Shown piece by piece: positions 1 through 6,109 of a stretch of 6,939 bases of DNA. Both the position numbers and the translations under genes were made by a program. Source of the stretch: an uncultured Treponema sp. (GTDB lineage Bacteria; Spirochaetota; Spirochaetia; Treponematales; Treponemataceae); NCBI GenBank assembly GCA_937885235.1, contig CAKZZK010000260.1:1-6939 (forward strand), written 5' to 3'. The notes beneath the pieces were generated by a model. The model did not search any database, was not told where the DNA came from, and worked only from the letters and a program-made list of their open reading frames with translations. How positions within the stretch are numbered: the first letter of the stretch is position 1; each line of letters starts with the position of its first letter.

Positions 1-6
1 TTGCTG

Positions 7-49
7 AAAAAGCTATGAAATCTCAATTACCTAATTGACATTTCATAGC
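7..49 (-). terminator. Rho-independent terminator closing the operon
   Basis: Positions 12-21 pair perfectly with 40-49 (arm gctatgaaat). After one C/C mismatch (22/39), positions 23-29 pair with 32-38, so the stem runs almost to the centre of symmetry and the realistic loop is about 4 bases. Reading leftwards on the minus strand, the hairpin is followed directly by TTTTT (11-7). This is the layout of an intrinsic terminator for the leftward operon. It starts 15 bases after the aminotransferase stop codon. The plus-strand exit side (50 onwards) has no clean T-run, so the terminator probably works in one direction only. The stem is long and AT-rich for a terminator. Confidence 0.85.
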
Positions 50-64
50 AGGTCTATATTTCAA

Positions 65-1150
65 TTATAAATAATTTCTCTCATACAATTTGCAGAGCGC
101 GTCAATAAGCCTGTCAAATTCTTCATTTGAAATCGAGCCAATATGACCGACACGGAACACCCTGTCTGCCATATCTCCTGAATTCGGACAGACCCATATT
201 CCATATTCCTCCTTGAGGAGCTCAAAGACCCTGTACGCGCTCCTATCATGATTCTTTAAGCGCAGGGCTGTAACGCAGTTTGACAGGTTCTTCGCTTCAG
301 ACAAGAGAGCCAGCGGCAAATTTTTTATCCCGGTTCTAAAGTATGAAGCACGTTCCTTTGCAAGCCTGTTCTGCACCGGCATTCCCCCTGCCACCTCAAT
401 CCGCCTGAGCTTCTCATTGAGCTGGAGCAGTGTTCCGACAGCCGGAGTAAAAGGCGTCTGTCCGCGTTCCCCGTCTCTGAGATATGCGGGATAGTTGAAA
501 TAAAGATTTTTCACATTGATATTCTGGCAGCGCAGTACAGCCTGTTCATCGAGGACGGTAAATGACATCGATGGCGGAAGGGAGAGGGCTTTCTGGCTTC
601 CTGTAATCGCCGCATTTACATGCATTTTCCTCATAGAAAATGCATCAGCCATAAAGCCACTCACGGCATCTACAAAAAGGAAAATATGGTTCCGCAGGCA
701 GAAATCCCCCACCAGATCCATATCATACAGTATTCCTGTCGAAGTCTCGCAAAGCTGGATCAGGAAACCTGTATAGCCTTTATTCTCATAGAGAGAAAGT
801 CCCGCCGCTTTAAGGGGCTCCCCGTAATCTAATTTTATTTCTGTAAAGGGAATCCCATGCAGCTCACAGATTTCAACAAATCTGTGCCCAAAGCTCCCTC
901 CATTTACGACAAGGAGCCTGTCTTTGCCCGTAAAAAAATTCAGTACGCCTGCCTCCATAGATGCAGTTCCCGAGCCTGTCATAAAGATGGCGCGGGATTC
1001 TTCCGGGGCATCAAAAAACTTGCAAAGCAGCCTTTCGTTCTCTTTCATGACGGCAGAAAATTCAGGGGTTCGGAAATAAGGAATCTGTCCTGCCCCGAGT
1101 TTCATTGTTTCATCATCCATCTGCACAGGACCAACCGTAAAATTTATCAT
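65..1150 (-). CDS. Class V PLP-dependent aminotransferase (AGXT / AEP transaminase group)
   Basis: This is a 361-residue protein, the usual length for alanine/serine-glyoxylate and 2-aminoethylphosphonate-pyruvate (PhnW-type) transaminases. Visible family motifs: N-terminal FTVGPV (4-9); the phosphate-binding loop TGSGTASMEA (58-67); ETSTGIL (135-141); VDAVSG (160-165), whose D161 should contact the PLP pyridine nitrogen; GSQKAL (184-189), with K187 as the Schiff-base lysine; and FRVGHIG (332-338), where R333 would bind the substrate carboxylate. All key residues are present, so an active cytoplasmic enzyme is expected. The ATG overlaps the upstream stop as ATGA, and a strong AGGAGGG lies 5 bases before it. 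It is the last gene of the operon. The context suggests it makes an amino-bearing precursor for the surface polymer. The exact substrate cannot be read from sequence; no phosphonate-forming mutase or decarboxylase is in view. Confidence 0.9.
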   Translation of the reverse strand: MINFTVGPVQMDDETMKLGAGQIPYFRTPEFSAVMKENERLLCKFFDAPEESRAIFMTGSGTASMEAGVLNFFTGKDRLLVVNGGSFGHRFVEICELHGIPFTEIKLDYGEPLKAAGLSLYENKGYTGFLIQLCETSTGILYDMDLVGDFCLRNHIFLFVDAVSGFMADAFSMRKMHVNAAITGSQKALSLPPSMSFTVLDEQAVLRCQNINVKNLYFNYPAYLRDGERGQTPFTPAVGTLLQLNEKLRRIEVAGGMPVQNRLAKERASYFRTGIKNLPLALLSEAKNLSNCVTALRLKNHDRSAYRVFELLKEEYGIWVCPNSGDMADRVFRVGHIGSISNEEFDRLIDALCKLYERNYL

Positions 1151-2385
1151 TTATTCCCTCCTGTCAGCGTTTTTTCCTTCTCAACCAGCCATTCGACAAC
1201 ATTTTTCGCACTTTCCCCGATATGCGCCCAGCATTCCTCCCGGACCTCCTGCCTTGCGGCCTGAAGTTCGTTGCTTTCCACTGCCCGCCTGATTATATCG
1301 CCGATGACGGGAAAGTCGCCCTGTTTCAGCGGAATTCCAAGCCTCGGCAACACTCGAAATGACCATATCGGCTCATCTAGCCAGTCGGCGTCATACGGAA
1401 GCGTGTCGAAGTCCGTGTCGGCATAAATCAGGGGCTTGTCGAACACGAGCACATAATCGAATATGATTCCTGAAAAATCACTAATCAGGATGTCCGCCCG
1501 GTCCAGGACGTCAAAGTTGTCATTGTCATAATTCCACCCAATATCCTTGAACCTGCCTTCCAGAGGCTCAAGCACGTCCCGCTCTGAAACCACCGTCTGC
1601 GGATGGGGGCGCACGATGATTTCAAAGCCCGTCCCGCGGAGGGCCGAAAGCAGCTCTGCGCCGTAGCGGCTCAATATCCCGCTCTTCCCCCAGCTGGGAG
1701 CGACAAGCACCACCGGTGGCCCCTGCCGCCCCCGCCGCTTCCTCCCATCCAGCCTTCGCTTCAAGGCATCAAGCGGGACAGAGCCGGCCGTGCACAGCTC
1801 CTTCCGTTTTATGCCCGGCCGCAGGGACTCTATTTTCCGGATCAGCAGGTCCTGGTTCCGCCCCGTCGTCAGGACCGCGTCGTAGTAGTCAAGCCCGAAC
1901 ATCCGGTATCCGGCAAGGTCGTCCGCGGTATGGGGGATATGCACGTAGCATTTCACATTCCTGCTCCGCTTCCACTGGTAAACATCCAGCCCCGGCGTCG
2001 TCGCAAGGAGGATGTCGGCGCAGAGCATGTTCAGCCTCGCATACGGCCGGTTCCCTTCCCCGAGATACTCCGCCCTGATATGCCTGTAGCCCGCGGACAG
2101 GGCCGGGTCGTCCGCGCTTGCGGTATAAAAGACGGCATCTATCCCGCGCCTTTCAAATTCATCGCAGACTGGCTTGAATACGTTCCAGTACCGCCTGTGA
2201 TCGCTGAAAATCACGAAGGGAACCCTTTTTGCAATTTCAGATTTTTCAGTCTTTCCACCATTAAAAACAAATTTCAGTTTCAAATACAATGCACGGAGCC
2301 CGAACGAACCTGCAGCTATAATCCCTATAAAAAGGGAAAACAGCATACTTCCCGTACCTGGGTCTATATATAAAGGTAAAGACAT
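1147..2385 (-). CDS. CDP-glycerol glycerophosphotransferase family protein (TagB/TagF-like) with N-terminal membrane hairpin
   Basis: This 412-residue protein probably moves a polyol-phosphate from a CDP-activated donor to a growing glycan at the inner membrane face. The C-terminal two thirds show the family's signatures: HIPHTADDL (149-157), APSWGKSG (229-236), RPHPQ (259-263) and SDFSGIIFDY (302-311) followed by KPLIYAD. The two histidines (H152, H261) are candidates for the catalytic pair known in TagF-type enzymes. Residues 5-13 read LYIDPGTGS and are followed by one hydrophobic segment (14-40), a short motif that in my recollection also occurs near other glycan enzymes. ATG at 2385 is supported by GGAG 9 bases upstream, inside the end of the preceding gene (5-base gap). 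The body of the gene is strikingly GC-rich (up to 75% in one 60-base block), but the first roughly 55 codons are AT-rich. Donor (CDP-glycerol, CDP-ribitol or another) is unknown. Confidence 0.88.
   Translation of the reverse strand: MSLPLYIDPGTGSMLFSLFIGIIAAGSFGLRALYLKLKFVFNGGKTEKSEIAKRVPFVIFSDHRRYWNVFKPVCDEFERRGIDAVFYTASADDPALSAGYRHIRAEYLGEGNRPYARLNMLCADILLATTPGLDVYQWKRSRNVKCYVHIPHTADDLAGYRMFGLDYYDAVLTTGRNQDLLIRKIESLRPGIKRKELCTAGSVPLDALKRRLDGRKRRGRQGPPVVLVAPSWGKSGILSRYGAELLSALRGTGFEIIVRPHPQTVVSERDVLEPLEGRFKDIGWNYDNDNFDVLDRADILISDFSGIIFDYVLVFDKPLIYADTDFDTLPYDADWLDEPIWSFRVLPRLGIPLKQGDFPVIGDIIRRAVESNELQAARQEVREECWAHIGESAKNVVEWLVEKEKTLTGGNK
1156..1162 (-). promoter_or_regulatory. Strong ribosome binding site for the aminotransferase
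   Basis: On the minus strand the sequence reads AGGAGGG, then AATAA, then ATG at 1150. This near-consensus Shine-Dalgarno has 5-base spacing and lies inside the last codons of the upstream gene, whose TGA overlaps the ATG. The arrangement supports the chosen start and suggests translational coupling. Confidence 0.85.
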
Positions 2386-2390
2386 AAATT

Positions 2391-3971
2391 TTAACTCCGC
2401 GACCTTTCGGCATTATCTGATTTTATTTCAAATTTTTCGCTACAATTAAAAAAGAAAGACACCCGTAAAACAGGAGGCAAAGTTTGCAACAAGACAAAAT
2501 TTTTCAACTGCACAAGACTCCGTTTCCGCATCAAGACGATAGCCTCTGGTTCAAACGAGTTTAAATAGTTACAAGCGTTTTTTACCGATGGTTCATAATC
2601 AGTCTTCTTCAAATAAAATGTGTATCTTGCACAGAAAACTATTTCCGTGACAAGGCAGGCGGCGAGCAAAAGGCATGGAACAGCTGGCTTTTTCAATTTG
2701 CAAAAAAGTGAAAAAACAAAGATACTGGCGGCAAACACAAAAATCGGCAACAAGACAGATCTTAACGAAAATGTTTCTGCCGTCCTTTCATAATCAAAAG
2801 TCAGCGTTAAAAGCGAAAAATCTGTATGGAGCACCAGAACATTTACCAAGCTGCATGCAAATATCACAAAAAACAAAAGCGCCATGGAAATTTTTACGCT
2901 CTTTCCAAATAATTTATATATACACACAGGCCAGAACACAAAAAAACCAAGCGCAGTTGGAAAGGCATTAAAAAGATACAGCTTCGGATTAAAAACAAAA
3001 TATTGAGGATAATGTATAAAGATATAAGCGGGAAGCAAATACCCGGCCAGCAAAGCGACTGAAAGACCTGAAAGCAAGACAATATAAAAATTCAAACTAT
3101 CATTAGCCATCAGGGAAATTTTATTTTTGTTATAATACAATTTCAAAAGCTTTACAATACGCGGGAATAAAACAACAAATATCGTAAACAGAATGACAAA
3201 TATTTTTCTCCAAACAACACCATTTGAAAACAAGTACCATGCCGAACCAAAGGCAAAGATAGCGATAAGCGAGGCATGAGCTATCTTTGCAGGATATTTC
3301 GTGGTATTTACCATATTTTTAAGCAGGGAGAACCAATTGTTCAAAATCCAATAAAGGACTAGTCCGCTCGGTGATTTATATAAAAGCACCAGAAAAATAC
3401 CTGCAATCCCATATTGCTGTATTTTTTCCCTGAAACTTGCATTCCTTGTATAGATGGCACCAGAAACAAAATTGATAAGTGTCATCAGAATCGGAAGAAT
3501 ATGAACTGGAAGGCACCTGCCAAATATATGGATTGTAAGGAGTCCGTCAGGTCTTCCCAAATCCTTAAATATCCAAAAGGAAACATTTCGCAGGGCTTCA
3601 CAATGGCTTAAATAATGGTAGGCGGCGATAAAAAAAGGAATCTCTATCAATATGGAAAGAGAACTACGCAGGGCATAAAGAGGATGATAATTATTCTGTC
3701 GATAATACACGGAAAGCATCATAAAGCGTTCATCGCCTTTGAATGCTTTTTTTATCTTATTAACCCGGTATTCCAACAATTTTGCTATTTTTCGTTCTTT
3801 TTCCTGCAAAGCATCTGCAATATTGTAAAGCGGAAGGGCAAGATAATTTATTGTCAAACTAACACCAATAACGGCGCCTATAACACCGGCTTGAGGGATA
3901 TTGTTGATAATAAAATAAAAAACCCAATCGACAATAGTTTCTACAGGCCCTATAATTATATCATACAACAT
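2391..3971 (-). CDS. YidC/Oxa1-like domain fused to a second polytopic membrane module
   Basis: This is a 526-residue integral membrane protein. Residues 1-225 match the YidC/Oxa1/Alb3 insertase core: an amphipathic N-terminal helix (5-25), TM1 (27-50), a charged cytoplasmic hairpin with KKAFKGDERFMML and YRQNNYHPLY (51-99), TM2 (100-122), ILPILM (158-163) and the hallmark PSGLVLYWILNNWFSLLKN (201-219). It has no large periplasmic domain and no clear signal peptide. In TM1 the conserved groove arginine (R366 in E. coli YidC) aligns with N42. Residues 226-455 add about seven hydrophobic segments (near 231-250, 256-272, 293-320, 331-355, 360-381, 402-426, 429-454) that are not part of ordinary YidC. 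The final 70 residues are a polar/basic tail of unknown kind. ATG at 3971 has a weak AAGGGA 10 bases upstream, across the previous gene's stop. It is unlikely to be the housekeeping insertase. A role in inserting, scaffolding or exporting glycan-machinery components is inference. Confidence 0.85.
   Translation of the reverse strand: MLYDIIIGPVETIVDWVFYFIINNIPQAGVIGAVIGVSLTINYLALPLYNIADALQEKERKIAKLLEYRVNKIKKAFKGDERFMMLSVYYRQNNYHPLYALRSSLSILIEIPFFIAAYHYLSHCEALRNVSFWIFKDLGRPDGLLTIHIFGRCLPVHILPILMTLINFVSGAIYTRNASFREKIQQYGIAGIFLVLLYKSPSGLVLYWILNNWFSLLKNMVNTTKYPAKIAHASLIAIFAFGSAWYLFSNGVVWRKIFVILFTIFVVLFPRIVKLLKLYYNKNKISLMANDSLNFYIVLLSGLSVALLAGYLLPAYIFIHYPQYFVFNPKLYLFNAFPTALGFFVFWPVCIYKLFGKSVKISMALLFFVIFACSLVNVLVLHTDFSLLTLTFDYERTAETFSLRSVLLPIFVFAASIFVFSLFCKLKKPAVPCLLLAACLVTEIVFCARYTFYLKKTDYEPSVKNACNYLNSFEPEAIVLMRKRSLVQLKNFVLLQTLPPVLRVSFFFNCSEKFEIKSDNAERSRS
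2395..2398 (-). promoter_or_regulatory. Ribosome binding site for the CDP-glycerol transferase-like gene
   Basis: GGAG on the minus strand sits 9 bases before the ATG at 2385. It lies in the last sense codons of the YidC-like gene, just before that gene's TAA at 2393-2391. It supports the start and a tightly linked operon. Confidence 0.6.
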
Positions 3972-3985
3972 GACTAGTTTTTCCC

Positions 3986-6070
3986 TTACCGTTTTTCGCC
4001 AATATAAAAAACTTGCAACGAAAGCTCTCTTGTATCCTCATTTATCCCCTGTTCTTTCGGGACAAATGAAAAATCATGCTCGATGCGGATTTCATATATA
4101 TCATCAAATGAACTTATTTCATCCGCAGGAAAATACAGTTCAAGCTTTCCTGGTGAAGTATTCATTTTTTTGTAAAGAAGATTGTTAATGTAAATTCGAA
4201 GCTCTGGATAAAGCCCGGTCACCTGTTCAGGAATAATTATAAAGAAAGACAATCCTATTTTTGAAACGTTTCTATTTTTCAAAATAACGAATGCTTTTTG
4301 TTTTACCCATACACTTTCAGATTCAAAACCATAAAAACCAGACTTACTTTCATCTGCAATCTGATACCCAGTATTATTTTTTACATCAACCCTTGAAACA
4401 CACAACATTGCATGGTTCTCAGCCTGAGCTAAAACCTTTAATTCAGAAAAATTTCGTACATTTGATGGAATTATATAAGTCGCATAATTTTTTCTATTCA
4501 CATATTCATTATCAGGAAAATGAACAACTCCTAAAACATGAGGTGCAACATGCAATCTTTCAGCAATAGTGTTCTTAACTTCAAATAGTGTATCACCATA
4601 GGCATTCTTATGTTTTACAAGCATTGATTTTGCAAACGTATTATAAAGATTTTTAAATGTTACAGGACAAGAATTTATCGTCAGACTATCTTTATTTTCA
4701 GAAGGCATCTTACAAAGGATCGCTGGATTTTGATAAACATCACGCCCACCATGGTCCGCTGTTATTATGATTGTACTTGAATCATATACTCCTTTTACTT
4801 TCATTGCCTCAATGATATCAAAACAAATTTTAAAAGCCCCTTTTGTCGATTGAATACGTGAAGTAGATTCAGCTGGAACTAATTCCGCATTTTCGTTCAT
4901 ATTATATGGCCCATGGCAGCCAAAAAGATGATACAGAATAAAAGCTGGCTGTTTATAACCGAGCGTTATATAAGATTTTTTAAAATTCTCATAAAACCTA
5001 GGATCATTAAAATCAACAACATACTCTGTTGAATATTTATGTTTCAAAGAGATATAATTTGAAAGTACATCCCCATATATCCAAAATCTTGATTTCATTA
5101 ATTGAGGTGCTTCAATAAAAGCCACAAGTTTATAAAGTATTTTTGTAAACTTAATCTTTTCAGAAATGTAGTGCTTAGATTCATTAGAAGCATTATCTAA
5201 AAGAGAATAATCTGCTCCATACAAATATTCTGTATTTGTATATAATTTTATTTTTATATTTTCATCAGACAGATCTTTCAAGAGTGTTGATTTTTCATAA
5301 GCCTGTAAATAATATGTATTAAGGGAAACATTTGTATCATACATTTCTCCTGTAAGCATAAGCGGTATTCCTAAAATAGTAGGACTACCACCTGCAACAG
5401 CATTATCAAAATAGGTGAAATCCTTTAGGTAGCTGACAAAACCAGCATCACTAAGTATAAAGTCATCGAGCCATTGACCATCCAAGGTATCAATAACAAA
5501 TACGACTGTATTCCTATATTTTGAAAATAAAAATTCATCATTTTCTGTCAATACATAATTTGATTCATTAGTTTTTTTGCCCGTGATACCCAAAAAGATA
5601 ACAAATAAAACTTGAATCGCAAACAAGATATAACAAGTAAAGAGTTCAAGTCGCTTGTAAATAGTGAATAGTTTTATATTCAACACACATATAAAAGGAA
5701 AAACGATACAGAAAATCCAAACAAATGTACTAATGACAGCATTTATACTATAATTTTCCCATTCTATTTCTCTTCCGTTTAATACTTCAAAATTGGGATT
5801 TAAAAAATACCCTTGAATAAAAACTGCAATTCCTATTCCAAAATACAAAGCATTACAAAAGTCAGCATATAAAAAAAAAGAAATTAGCAAAAATGAAATA
5901 CAAAAAAATAATATAGTTATGATAATAATAAGTGGAAAAACACTTATATAACTAACAGAAAATTCATTTACGTTACGAAGGAAAACAATTGTTGGACGAA
6001 AAAAAAAGATTGTAAAAATAGTAAAAATAATATTTACAAGAGAAAATTGAATACTCGTTTTTGTTTTCAT
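3986..6070 (-). CDS. Membrane-anchored sulfatase / alkaline-phosphatase-superfamily transferase with C-terminal beta-rich module
   Basis: This is a 694-residue protein counted from ATG at 6070. About five N-terminal membrane helices (near 6-26, 40-67, 74-89, 109-131, 142-162) lead into a large, presumably extracytoplasmic domain. This is the layout of LtaS-like and EptA-like phospho-substituent transferases. Core motifs: NTVVFVID with metal ligand D194; GGSPTILGIPLML with T231 five residues before a proline, matching the EptA nucleophile pattern; LFGCHGPYN with H386; and TADHGG with D439 and H440. The core therefore looks active. Residues from about 550 form a separate beta-rich domain ending in FVPKEQGINEDTREL (669-683). 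The likely role is adding a phospho-group (phosphoglycerol, phosphoethanolamine or similar) to a surface glycan; hydrolysis is the alternative. The gene is very AT-rich, unlike its neighbours. A TTG at 6088 would add six residues, but its only nearby ribosome site is about 2 bases away, so ATG is preferred. Confidence 0.85.
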   Translation of the reverse strand: MKTKTSIQFSLVNIIFTIFTIFFFRPTIVFLRNVNEFSVSYISVFPLIIIITILFFCISFLLISFFLYADFCNALYFGIGIAVFIQGYFLNPNFEVLNGREIEWENYSINAVISTFVWIFCIVFPFICVLNIKLFTIYKRLELFTCYILFAIQVLFVIFLGITGKKTNESNYVLTENDEFLFSKYRNTVVFVIDTLDGQWLDDFILSDAGFVSYLKDFTYFDNAVAGGSPTILGIPLMLTGEMYDTNVSLNTYYLQAYEKSTLLKDLSDENIKIKLYTNTEYLYGADYSLLDNASNESKHYISEKIKFTKILYKLVAFIEAPQLMKSRFWIYGDVLSNYISLKHKYSTEYVVDFNDPRFYENFKKSYITLGYKQPAFILYHLFGCHGPYNMNENAELVPAESTSRIQSTKGAFKICFDIIEAMKVKGVYDSSTIIITADHGGRDVYQNPAILCKMPSENKDSLTINSCPVTFKNLYNTFAKSMLVKHKNAYGDTLFEVKNTIAERLHVAPHVLGVVHFPDNEYVNRKNYATYIIPSNVRNFSELKVLAQAENHAMLCVSRVDVKNNTGYQIADESKSGFYGFESESVWVKQKAFVILKNRNVSKIGLSFFIIIPEQVTGLYPELRIYINNLLYKKMNTSPGKLELYFPADEISSFDDIYEIRIEHDFSFVPKEQGINEDTRELSLQVFYIGEKR

Positions 6071-6081
6071 GTAAGAAAAAA

Positions 6082-6086
6082 TCCTC
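6082..6086 (-). promoter_or_regulatory. Ribosome binding site favouring the ATG start of the transferase
   Basis: GAGGA on the minus strand lies 11 bases before the ATG at 6070. Spacing is a little long but workable. The competing TTG at 6088 has an AAGGA only about 2 bases away, too close to be used. This site decides the start by six residues. Confidence 0.55.
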
Positions 6087-6109
6087 AAATTCCTTATATC
6101 ATTTCAAAA

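Noticed and set aside
1..64. Inverted repeat at 12-49 as a mobile-element end or attachment site
   Set aside because: The T-tract directly after the stem and the 15-base distance from the stop codon are explained by an intrinsic terminator; no target duplication or transposase sequence is visible.
857..1264. Plus-strand open frame of 135 codons across the aminotransferase/transferase junction
   Set aside because: It runs antisense to two well-supported genes, has no recognisable domain, and its composition follows the opposite strand.
1603..2373. Long plus-strand open frame (256 codons) opposite the CDP-glycerol transferase-like gene
   Set aside because: Its translation is proline- and arginine-rich low-complexity sequence without motifs, as expected opposite a GC-rich gene. 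The minus-strand frame has clear family motifs.
2391..2606. Frameshifted sulfatase-domain remnant in another frame at the end of the YidC-like gene
   Set aside because: Translating the other two minus frames gave repeated stops and no metal-site or nucleophile motif, so only a possible domain loss remains, reported as a hypothesis.
6071..6088. TTG at 6088 as start of the transferase
   Set aside because: The only Shine-Dalgarno-like site for it is about 2 bases away, while the in-frame ATG at 6070 has GAGGA at a workable distance and is followed directly by a basic N-terminus and membrane helix.
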